From positions 1-37,490 of the forward strand of contig NZ_QOCZ01000036.1 in NCBI RefSeq assembly GCF_018207095.1: a DNA stretch of 37,490 nucleotides, in the 5' to 3' direction. A program made the position numbers and the translations under genes. The stretch comes from Nocardiopsis sp. MG754419 (GTDB lineage Bacteria > Actinomycetota > Actinomycetes > Streptosporangiales > Streptosporangiaceae). The notes under the pieces were generated by a model, which was given only the letters and a program-made list of their open reading frames with translations, was not told the origin of the DNA and searched no databases. Each line of letters opens with the position of its first letter. Position 1 is the first letter of the stretch. Below are positions 10,432-16,750 of this stretch, in pieces.

Positions 10432-10964
10432 CCCGCGCCGTGCTGGCCCTGGGGTCCAACCTCGGCGACCGCCACGCCACCCTGCGGGGGGCCGTGGAGG
10501 CGCTGTCGTCCGGGCCGGGGGCGCCCACCCCCGTCGCGGTCTCGCCGGTGTACGAGACCGCGCCGGTGGGCGGCCCCGATCAGGGCGCCTACCTCAACGC
10601 CGTGCTGGTCGTGGACTTCGACGGCACCGCGCGGGAGTTGCTCGAACGGGCCCTGGCGACCGAACAGGCCTTCGCCCGGGTTCGTGAGGTCCGGTGGGGG
10701 CCGCGCACCCTGGACGTGGACGTGATCACCTTCGGCGACACCGTCGACGACGACCCCGTCCTGACGCTGCCGCACCCGCGCGCCCACCTGCGCGCGTTCG
10801 TGCTGCGTCCCTGGCTGGACGCCGATCCGGCCGCGGTCGTGCCCGGGCGGGCCTCGGTCGCGACCCTGCTCGCCGCGGTGGAGGAGGCCGACACCTCCGG
10901 TGAACAGCGGCTGTCCCGCCGGGACGACCTGGCCCTGCGGCTCTCGGGGGAGGCGGATCACTGA
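10428..10964 (+). CDS. folK: 6-hydroxymethyl-7,8-dihydropterin pyrophosphokinase
   Basis: Transfers pyrophosphate from ATP to 6-hydroxymethyl-7,8-dihydropterin, making the substrate for FolP. The protein is 178 residues. It opens with ALGSNLGDRHATL and has the signature RWGPRTLDVDVITFGD followed by LTLPHPRAHLRAFVLRP, all diagnostic of HPPK. Two GTG codons are adjacent; 10428 is chosen because it gives the GTGA overlap with folB. The stop shares a base with the DUF3180 gene (TGATG). Confidence 0.95.
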   Translation: MTRAVLALGSNLGDRHATLRGAVEALSSGPGAPTPVAVSPVYETAPVGGPDQGAYLNAVLVVDFDGTARELLERALATEQAFARVREVRWGPRTLDVDVITFGDTVDDDPVLTLPHPRAHLRAFVLRPWLDADPAAVVPGRASVATLLAAVEEADTSGEQRLSRRDDLALRLSGEADH

Positions 10965-11464
10965 TGTCGGGTGACGGCGGGGGCACGCTCTCCCCGACCG
11001 GATGGCGTGTCCCGTCGGCCCTGGCGGCGTCGGGCGCCGTGGTCGGCCTGTTCGTCGCCAACTCGGTGTCCGGTCTTCCGTTGATCCCGTGGTCGGCGAT
11101 CCCGACCCTGCTGCTGTTGGCGGCGGCGGAGGCCTTCACCGCGGGTCGCACCGCGCGGCGCATCCGACGGGCACCGGGGACCGAACCCATGGAGCCGCTC
11201 AGCGCCGCCCGCCTGCTGGCCCTGGCCAAGGCGAGCGCCCTGTTCGCCTCGGTCGGCCTGGGCTTCTTCGCTGGGATCGCCCTGGCGATCACCGAGCGGC
11301 TGGAACTGCCCACCCACCGCGAGACCTTCCTCATCGCGCTCGGCACCGCCGTGTCCGCGGGGCTGCTCTTGGCCGCCGCGCTGTACCTGGAACACGCCTG
11401 CCGGGTGCCGGAGGGCGACGGCAACGGGAACGACGACGGCGACGACACGCCACAGGCACGGTGA
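10964..11464 (+). CDS. DUF3180 membrane protein
   Basis: A 166-residue integral membrane protein of the actinobacterial DUF3180 family, almost always found directly after folK. Four hydrophobic segments are visible: about residues 17-32, 40-55, 87-107 and 121-141. A conserved cytoplasmic stretch, RIRRAPGTEPMEPLSAARLLALAKA, precedes the third. Function is unknown. Translational coupling to folK (TGATG) suggests co-expression, but nothing in the sequence links it to folate chemistry. Confidence 0.85.
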   Translation: MSGDGGGTLSPTGWRVPSALAASGAVVGLFVANSVSGLPLIPWSAIPTLLLLAAAEAFTAGRTARRIRRAPGTEPMEPLSAARLLALAKASALFASVGLGFFAGIALAITERLELPTHRETFLIALGTAVSAGLLLAAALYLEHACRVPEGDGNGNDDGDDTPQAR

Positions 11465-11501
11465 CGGGGTGCTGAAGCGGACGGAGCTTGCCCGCTGATG
11501 G

Positions 11502-12065
11502 TTGACTGAGGTCGTGGAGACCAGTGAACCGACACCCGAGTCCGAAGCGGGATCGACGAACCCGGACCGCCCGGAGGTCGCGGCCTTCGCCGCGCCCGAG
11601 GGTGTGCCCTGGCGGCGCATCCCGACCGCTCTGGCCTGGTACCGACGTCTGCTGACCACGGCGGGCTGTCTGGCCGCCGGCGTGGGCGGTGGTGTCCTGC
11701 TGCTCCTGTGGGGCAGTCCCCTGTGGTCGGGGATCTGGGCCGCCCTGGCGTTGGTCGTCGCCGCGGCCCTGTGGTTCCTGGCGGGGCTGTTCCAGCGCTC
11801 CTGGGGGTACGCGGAGGCCTCGGCGGAGTTGTACCTGACCTACGGGGTGCTGGTCCGACAGCTCGTGGTGGTGCCATACGGCCGGATGCAGGTCGTGGAC
11901 GTCACCGCGGACCTGCTCGAACAGGCGTTGGGGATCGCGACGGTGCGGGTGCGCACCGCGGCCAGCACCGCGGACACACGCGTGGTCGGGCTCCCGTTGG
12001 CCGATGCCGTCCAGTTGCGCGACCGGCTCGCGGCGCGCAGCGAGAGTTTCTCCACGGGGTTGTAA
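11502..12065 (+). CDS. Bacterial PH (bPH2) domain membrane protein, short YdbS-like
   Basis: A 187-residue protein with a disordered acidic N-terminus, two transmembrane segments (about 55-70 and 75-93) and one bacterial pleckstrin-like domain (DUF304/bPH_2): AELYLTYGVLVRQLVVVPYGRMQVVDVTADLLEQALGIATVRVRT. This matches the YdbS half of the YdbS/YdbT pair known in Bacillus, implicated there in membrane or antimicrobial-peptide resistance. The start is uncertain: TTG at 11502 or GTG at 11514, neither with a well-spaced ribosome binding site. The next gene begins in the base after this stop. Confidence 0.8.
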   Translation: MTEVVETSEPTPESEAGSTNPDRPEVAAFAAPEGVPWRRIPTALAWYRRLLTTAGCLAAGVGGGVLLLLWGSPLWSGIWAALALVVAAALWFLAGLFQRSWGYAEASAELYLTYGVLVRQLVVVPYGRMQVVDVTADLLEQALGIATVRVRTAASTADTRVVGLPLADAVQLRDRLAARSESFSTGL

Positions 12066-13772
12066 GTGCACGGACCGTCTTCGCACGAACCCGGATGGGC
12101 GCCGCCGGGCGGCGGCCCCCATCGGCCTCCGCAGGGACCGGCCCCGGGGCCACCGCCGGGGTCGTCACCGCAGGGACCTCCGCAGGGGCCGCCGACGGCG
12201 CCCCCGGGTCCACCGCAGGGGCCGCCCCAGGGACCTCCGCCGGGATGGCCCCGGGGCGGACCGCCTCAGGGCCCACCACAAGGTCCACCCCAGGGTCCGC
12301 CTCCGGGAGGGTGGCGGCAGGGACCGGCCCCGCACCCGTACCCTTCGGCCCCCGGGCCCTATCCACGGTTCCAGGGGCCGACCGCGGCGCCGCCGCACCC
12401 CGGCTGGGGACCGCCGCCACCGCCCCGGGACGACATCGTCTCCGGGATCTTCCGTGCGCACTGGATGATCATCCCGTTGCAGGTCATCGCGGTGACGTTG
12501 GTGTTCATCGCGTTGATCGGGCCGATCCTGGTGATGTTCGGGTTCGCCTGGGTGCTCTTCATGGCGATGGCCGTGGTGTTCGGCTCCTTCGCCTACGCGC
12601 TGCCCTCCTGGTGGTACGGCACCTTCGGGCTCAGGGAGGACCATCTGGTGGTCCACACCGGACTGCTCCTGCGGAGTTCCCGGGAGATCCCGCTGAGCAG
12701 GCTCCAGGCGGTGGACGTGGTCCGTCCGTTGTTGATGCAGGTCTTCGGGATGGCGGAGCTGCGCGTCGAGCTCGCGGGCGGTGACGGCAGCGCCATCCGG
12801 CTGCGCTGTCTGCCCGTGAACACGGCCGAACGTATGCGGGCGGCCGTGCTCGCGCACGCCGCGGGGCTCCCCGGGCGGGCGCCGGAGGCCCCGGAGTGGC
12901 CGTTCTACCGGCTGCCCTTCCCGTTGCTGCTGGGCGCGCTGACCTTCCGTGTGCCGATCCTCGTCTCCTTCATCCTGCTGCTCATGCTCCTCACCGCGTT
13001 CGTGGTGTTCCTGGAGCCGGGCGTGCTGGGCGCCGTGATCCCGCTCGCGCTGGGGCTGCTGCGCTACTACTGGGGGCCGCTGACCCGCTACACGGACTTC
13101 TACGCGTCGCTGTCCGGGGACGGGTTGCGCCTGCGCTACGGGATGTTCCAGCGCCGCATGCAGACCGTGCCGCCCGGCAGGGTCCAGGCGGTACGGATCG
13201 TGGAGCCGTTGTTGTGGCGTGCCCTCGGGGTGGCCCGGGTCGAGGCCACGGTGGCCGGCTACGCGGGCGCGCGCCAGGGCGATTCCGCGGACCTGCTGCC
13301 GGTCGCGCCCCGGACCACGGCGTTCACCCTGGTGAACGAGGTGTTCCCGGACAGCGAGGCGGCCGTGGTGCCGCTGGTGACCAACCGGGACATGTGGGCG
13401 AGCGCGGCCGGCGTGGACGAACGGCTGTTCGTGAGTGTGCGCGGCGTGTTCTGCCGGGTGACCGAGATCGTCCCGGTGGAGCGGATGCAGACGCTGCGCC
13501 TGTCGTCCGGCCCGATCGCCCGGCTGCGCGGGCGGGCCACCGTCGACGTGGACACGCCTCCGGGGCCGGTGTCGGCGCGGGCCACCGACCGGGACGCGGG
13601 GGAGGCCCGGCGGTTCCTGGACGCGCTCATCGAGCACGGAAGGCGTGCACGGGTGCCCTCCGCCGGCACGGAACGGTGGGCGACCCGGGCGACCCTGCAC
13701 GCGCGACCCTCCCAGAGAGAACATCCGGGCGAGGAACCGGAGGTTTCCCCTGGTGACACCCCCGAGGCGTAA
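12066..13772 (+). CDS. Large bPH2-domain membrane protein, YdbT-like, with Pro/Gly/Gln-rich N-terminus
   Basis: A 568-residue protein with a low-complexity N-terminus (residues 1-120), many PPQG units between about 21 and 81. Paired transmembrane segments lie near 134-180 and 283-340. Three bacterial PH-like units each carry the typical ...R(x)QAV/TL(R)xxxPLL... strand-helix pattern: IPLSRLQAVDVVRPLL, VPPGRVQAVRIVEPLL and VPVERMQTLRLSSGPI. The GTG start follows the upstream TAA without a gap. The pair is often found after folK-DUF3180 in actinomycetes. The Pro-rich tail is probably cytoplasmic and could bind partners; this is inference. Confidence 0.82.
   Translation: MHGPSSHEPGWAPPGGGPHRPPQGPAPGPPPGSSPQGPPQGPPTAPPGPPQGPPQGPPPGWPRGGPPQGPPQGPPQGPPPGGWRQGPAPHPYPSAPGPYPRFQGPTAAPPHPGWGPPPPPRDDIVSGIFRAHWMIIPLQVIAVTLVFIALIGPILVMFGFAWVLFMAMAVVFGSFAYALPSWWYGTFGLREDHLVVHTGLLLRSSREIPLSRLQAVDVVRPLLMQVFGMAELRVELAGGDGSAIRLRCLPVNTAERMRAAVLAHAAGLPGRAPEAPEWPFYRLPFPLLLGALTFRVPILVSFILLLMLLTAFVVFLEPGVLGAVIPLALGLLRYYWGPLTRYTDFYASLSGDGLRLRYGMFQRRMQTVPPGRVQAVRIVEPLLWRALGVARVEATVAGYAGARQGDSADLLPVAPRTTAFTLVNEVFPDSEAAVVPLVTNRDMWASAAGVDERLFVSVRGVFCRVTEIVPVERMQTLRLSSGPIARLRGRATVDVDTPPGPVSARATDRDAGEARRFLDALIEHGRRARVPSAGTERWATRATLHARPSQREHPGEEPEVSPGDTPEA
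12126..12308 (+). repeat. Low-complexity PPQG-coding repeat
   Basis: Imperfect 9- to 12-base units encoding PPQG/GPPQ are reiterated through codons 21-81 of the YdbT-like gene, interrupted by PPTAPP and PPGWPRGG. The array is coding and in frame, so length changes by whole units would keep the frame. Confidence 0.7.
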
Positions 13773-13920
13773 GTGTGGCGTGTGTCACAAGGAGGGTCGC
13801 AAGTGCTACCGGTTGAGGGTTGCATGTCCGACATGTCTGCTCACTATGGGTGGTTTTTCCTGGTCACGGGCGATCGGCGCTTCGCAATTCTGGTCACACG
13901 CGGCTGCTGAGTGTGGCTAA
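13753..13920 (+). CDS. Possible small Cys-rich (CxxC...CxxC) protein
   Basis: A 55-codon reading frame starts at GTG 13753, nine bases after a strong GGAGG (13739-13743) that lies inside the end of the PH-domain gene. The product would have CGVC at 8-11 and CPTC at 25-28, spaced 13 residues as in small zinc ribbons, plus Cys18 and Cys54. Against it, only about 62 percent of third positions are G or C, far below neighbouring genes, and my best promoter candidate for the chaplin lies inside it. I cannot name a family. Treat it as a hypothesis. Confidence 0.25.
   Translation: MTPPRRKCGVCHKEGRKCYRLRVACPTCLLTMGGFSWSRAIGASQFWSHAAAECG
13820..13847 (+). promoter_or_regulatory. Candidate chaplin promoter with palindrome at -35
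   Basis: TTGCAT (13820-13825), 16 bases, then CACTAT (13842-13847) resemble a housekeeping promoter. The perfect palindrome CATGTC-C-GACATG (13823-13835) overlaps the -35 box and could be a repressor site. Use of this promoter would give the chaplin mRNA a leader of about 165 bases. An alternative developmental-sigma promoter cannot be excluded. Confidence 0.35.
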
Positions 13921-13928
13921 ATGGTGAC

Positions 13929-13947
13929 TGAACACGGGGAGTGTTCA
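13929..13947 (+). promoter_or_regulatory. Inverted repeat in the chaplin leader
   Basis: TGAACAC-gggga-GTGTTCA is a perfect 7-bp inverted repeat about 70 bases before the chaplin start. It can be either a DNA operator or the first of two leader hairpins. Confidence 0.45.
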
Positions 13948-13973
13948 CTGTCATACACATCGTCAATGGTTTC

Positions 13974-14002
13974 GACCGTTTGGCGCCCCCCGCCAAACGG
14001 TC
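13974..14002 (+). promoter_or_regulatory. Strong hairpin directly before the chaplin ribosome binding site
   Basis: A perfect 12-bp stem (13974-13985 with 13991-14002) closed by a five-C loop ends five bases before the GGGAG ribosome binding site at 14008-14012. It has no T-run and is followed by the gene, so it is not a normal terminator. It is more likely an mRNA-stabilising or regulatory 5' leader element. Confidence 0.65.
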
Positions 14003-14018
14003 CTGACGGGAGAAATTC

Positions 14019-14261
14019 ATGCTGAAGAAGGCCTTCGCCGCCACCGCCATCACCGCTGCCGCCGCCGGCGTCCTCTTCGCCGGGTCCCCGGCCATGGCCA
14101 ACAGCAACGTGTTCACCTCCGGTAACGGCGGCATCCTGAGCGGCAACCAGGCCGTTGTGGACGTCGACGCTCCGATCAACGTCTGCGGCAACTCCATCGC
14201 GATCCTGGGTGTCTCGGGCGCGAACTGCACCGACTCCGGCGCCTCCGTGAAGAACTGGTAG
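14019..14261 (+). CDS. Short chaplin (secreted surface amyloid protein)
   Basis: Chaplins are small, very hydrophobic secreted proteins that assemble into amyloid fibres on aerial hyphae and lower surface tension. This 80-residue precursor has a signal peptide (MLKKAF, then an Ala-rich core) with likely cleavage after AMA at residue 27. The mature form of about 53 residues contains the chaplin-domain pattern: GNGGILSGNQAVVDVDAPINVCGNSI and two cysteines (56 and 70) that would form the conserved disulfide. It is a short chaplin lacking a sortase signal, so it would be released or non-covalently attached. The ATG has GGGAG six bases upstream. It is monocistronic, with its own leader hairpins and terminator. 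Confidence 0.85.
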   Translation: MLKKAFAATAITAAAAGVLFAGSPAMANSNVFTSGNGGILSGNQAVVDVDAPINVCGNSIAILGVSGANCTDSGASVKNW

Positions 14262-14353
14262 TCACCGCGTCGACTCGACCCGACCGGGCGAGCAGGTTCA
14301 GCCGGCGACGTCCTGGCTGAATCGCCCCAGGGTCAGCGAGCCTCGGCTCGCGT

Positions 14354-14387
14354 AGCGCCATCCCGTGACGACGGGATGGCGCTTTTT
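14354..14387 (+). terminator. Rho-independent terminator of the chaplin gene
   Basis: A perfect 13-bp stem (14354-14366 with 14371-14383), a four-base GACG loop and five consecutive Ts make this the clearest intrinsic terminator in the window. It lies about 93 bases past the stop, after two other hairpins. Confidence 0.92.
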
Positions 14388-14670
14388 CGTGCGCGGGGTG
14401 CGTGCCCGGCCGGTCGGTGGGCCGCGATCGGCACCGGCGTCGATCGCGGTGTGAGGTGGTGCCGCGCGCGCCGCGCCGGCGGGCCTTCGGGGTCCGTCTC
14501 CGGCGCACACGTGGAGTGACCTGTCACGCATGGTTGATCGTTCTCACTCTCGGTGACGGTCGTGGCCTCGGGCGTGCGCGGTGGTCCTTCCGTGCGCCGT
14601 CGCTCCCGCACGCCCCCCGGGTGTCGCCGAGCGACACCGCGGAAAGGTCGCCGGGGGAGGTCGCAGCGGA

Positions 14671-14704
14671 ACGTGGGGGTGGGCGAGGGTGCCCGCCCCC
14701 ACGT
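14671..14704 (+). terminator. Orphan terminator-like hairpin
   Basis: A 14-bp stem (14671-14684 with 14691-14704, one G-T wobble) and a six-base loop stand 130 bases before the DUF2520 gene. The chaplin already has its own terminator, so this one would end an unrecognised transcript or block read-through. Confidence 0.5.
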
Positions 14705-14831
14705 CGTGTTCCCCGCCACGGCCTCACCAGGGGCGGGGCGGCGGGGCACCGTCGGGGGAGGACTATCGTGTGCTCAGACCACGGTGCGTCGGTCGTGAGG
14801 GCGCACCGGACCAGAAGGGGACACGGAGCAC

Positions 14832-15716
14832 ATGGAGACGACACAGGGGCGCCCCGCCCGGCTGCGCGTGGGCGTCATCGGGGCCGGGCGCGTCGGCTCC
14901 GCCCTCGGAGTCGCGCTGGCCAGAGCCGGGCACAAGGTCGTGGCGGCCAGCGCCGTCTCCGAGGCGTCGGTGACACGCGTGGAGGAACGGCTGCCCGGTG
15001 CCCGCATCCTCGAACCCTCCCACGTGGTCGAGGCCAGTGACCTGGTGCTGCTCACCGTCCCCGACGACGCCCTGTCCGACCTCGTCGAAGGGCTCGCCGG
15101 CACCGGTGTCGACCTGCGCGGCAAGATCCTCGCCCACACCGGCGGCGCCCAGGGCTACGGCATCCTCGCCCCCGCCACCATCGCCGGCGCGCTGCCCCTG
15201 GCCCTGCACCCGGCCATGACCTTCACCGGCCGCGACGAGGACATCGAACGGCTCGCCAACTGCGCCTTCGGGGTCACCGCCCCCGACCAGCTCCGCCCCA
15301 TCGCCGAGGCCCTCGTCGTCGAGATGGGCGCCGAGCCGGTGTGGATCGCCGAGGACAAGCGCACCCTCTACCACGCCGCCCTCGCCGGCGGCGCCAACCA
15401 CCTGGTCACACTCGTGGCCGACAGCGCCTCCCTGCTCACCGCCGCCGGCGTGCCCGAACCCGGTCGGCTGCTCGCGCCGATGCTCTCGGCCGCACTGGAC
15501 AACGCCCTGCGGCTGGGCATCCACGGGCTCAGTGGTCCGGTCCTGCGCGGCGACGCCGGGACCGTCGCCGGGCACATCGAGCAGTTGCGGGAGAACGCCC
15601 CCGAGAGTGTGGCCAGCTACGTCGAACTCGCCCGGCTCACGGCGGACCGGGCCATCAACGCCGGCCTGCTCAAGCCGGAGGACGCCGCGCGTCTGCTCGA
15701 CGTCCTGCGCCGCTGA
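14832..15716 (+). CDS. Rossmann-like / DUF2520 protein, putative dehydrogenase next to panC
   Basis: A 294-residue protein with an N-terminal NAD(P)-binding Rossmann domain (VGVIGAGRVGSALGVALARAGH, residues about 13-34) and a C-terminal helical DUF2520 domain containing LALHPAMTF and YHAALAGGANHLVTL. The build resembles ketopantoate reductase and 6-phosphogluconate-type dehydrogenases. It precedes panC here and in mycobacteria and Streptomyces, which suggests a role in pantothenate synthesis, possibly ketopantoate reduction. That is inference from context. The ATG is preceded by AAGGGGA about ten bases upstream. An 82-base gap separates it from panC. Confidence 0.85.
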   Translation: METTQGRPARLRVGVIGAGRVGSALGVALARAGHKVVAASAVSEASVTRVEERLPGARILEPSHVVEASDLVLLTVPDDALSDLVEGLAGTGVDLRGKILAHTGGAQGYGILAPATIAGALPLALHPAMTFTGRDEDIERLANCAFGVTAPDQLRPIAEALVVEMGAEPVWIAEDKRTLYHAALAGGANHLVTLVADSASLLTAAGVPEPGRLLAPMLSAALDNALRLGIHGLSGPVLRGDAGTVAGHIEQLRENAPESVASYVELARLTADRAINAGLLKPEDAARLLDVLRR

Positions 15717-15798
15717 GGCCCCCGCGGCGCCGGGCCCCGGTAGGTGAGCTCCGGCCCGCGCGCGCCACCGTGCCCGCCACACCACCACGGAGAGACCG

Positions 15799-16677
15799 AT
15801 GACCGACGCCCCCGCACCCGCCACCGACGGGCCCCTCGTCGCGCGCACCCCGGAGGAACTGCGCCGTGCCCTCGACTGCCGGGGTGTCGTGGGCCTGGTC
15901 CCCACCATGGGCGCCCTCCATGCCGGTCACCGCACCCTCATGCGCCTCGCCCGCGCGAAGGCCGACACGGTGGTGGTCAGTGTGTTCGTCAACCCCCTCC
16001 AGTTCGGGCCGCACGAGGACCTCGACCGCTACCCGCGCGACCTCCCGGCCGACGTCCGGGTGTGCGCCGAGGAGGGGGTGGACGTGGTCTTCGCCCCCGA
16101 GGCCGCGACCATGTACCCCGGCGAGCAGATGATCACCGTCGACGCCGGCGCCATGGGGGAGCGCCTGGAGGGCGCCTCCCGACCCGGGCACTTCACCGGG
16201 GTCCTCACCGTGGTCGCCAAGCTCTTCCTCCTGGTCCGCCCGGACCTCGCCGTCTTCGGGGAGAAGGACGCCCAGCAGATCGCGCTCGTACGTCGCATGG
16301 TGACCGACCTGAACCTTCCGGTCGACATCATCGGCGCGCCCACCCTCCGCGACACCGACGGTCTGGCCTCCTCCAGCCGCAACGTGTACCTCGACGAGGA
16401 CCAGCGCGCCAGCGCCCTCGCGCTCTCCCGTGCCCTGCGCGCCGGCGCCGACGCCGCCGGGGACGGGGCCGACGCCGTCCGGGCGGCCGCCCGCGCCGTT
16501 CTCGACCGCGCGGCCACCGCCGTCCCTCCCGTCGAACCCGACTACCTCGCCCTGGTCGACCCGGCCACCTTCGCCGAGGCGCCCTCCGACCACCGCGGCG
16601 CGGCGGTGCTGGCCGTCGCCGCCCGCGTGGGCACCACCCGACTCATCGACAACGTGTCGGTGACCCTTGAGCAGTGA
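15799..16677 (+). CDS. panC: Pantothenate synthetase
   Basis: Joins pantoate and beta-alanine with ATP to give pantothenate, the precursor of coenzyme A. This 292-residue protein has the nucleotidyltransferase HxGH motif in [15 protein letters not shown]. It also has the [18 protein letters not shown] pantoate-site segment, VFGEKDAQQ, and the KMSKS-like stretch ASSSRNVYL. The ATG start has GGAGAG at the right distance. The gene is followed closely by nadBC; the next start candidates either overlap its stop (TTG 16667) or lie 74 bases after it (ATG 16751). Confidence 0.95.
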   Translation: MTDAPAPATDGPLVARTPEELRRALDCRGVVGLVPTMGALHAGHRTLMRLARAKADTVVVSVFVNPLQFGPHEDLDRYPRDLPADVRVCAEEGVDVVFAPEAATMYPGEQMITVDAGAMGERLEGASRPGHFTGVLTVVAKLFLLVRPDLAVFGEKDAQQIALVRRMVTDLNLPVDIIGAPTLRDTDGLASSSRNVYLDEDQRASALALSRALRAGADAAGDGADAVRAAARAVLDRAATAVPPVEPDYLALVDPATFAEAPSDHRGAAVLAVAARVGTTRLIDNVSVTLEQ

Positions 16678-16750
16678 GTCTTCCGGAACTCCTCCCCGCT
16701 CTGCCGAGCCGGAGCCCGAGACCACGGCGCGTGCGCGAAAGAGACCCCAG

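Larger units (their letters stand above)
14262..14831. other. 570-base intergenic region rich in hairpins
   Basis: No gene with host-like codon use is seen. It contains a 7-bp hairpin (14297-14321), an inverted repeat GCGAGC/GCTCGC (14336-14351), the chaplin terminator (14354-14387), a GGTGTCGC/GCGACACC hairpin (14620-14638), and a 14-bp terminator-like hairpin (14671-14704) with no gene directly before it. The end holds the start region of the DUF2520 gene, including a possible TATCGT -10 box at 14764-14769. Confidence 0.6.

Noticed and set aside
12126..12308. Tandem repeats as a CRISPR or mobile-element signature
   Set aside because: The repeats are short, in frame and encode PPQG; there are no spacers of uniform length.
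16667..16750. TTG 16667 as the nadB start
   Set aside because: It would give tight coupling to panC, but adds 28 disordered residues before the usual NadB N-terminus and uses a rare start; kept only as an alternative.
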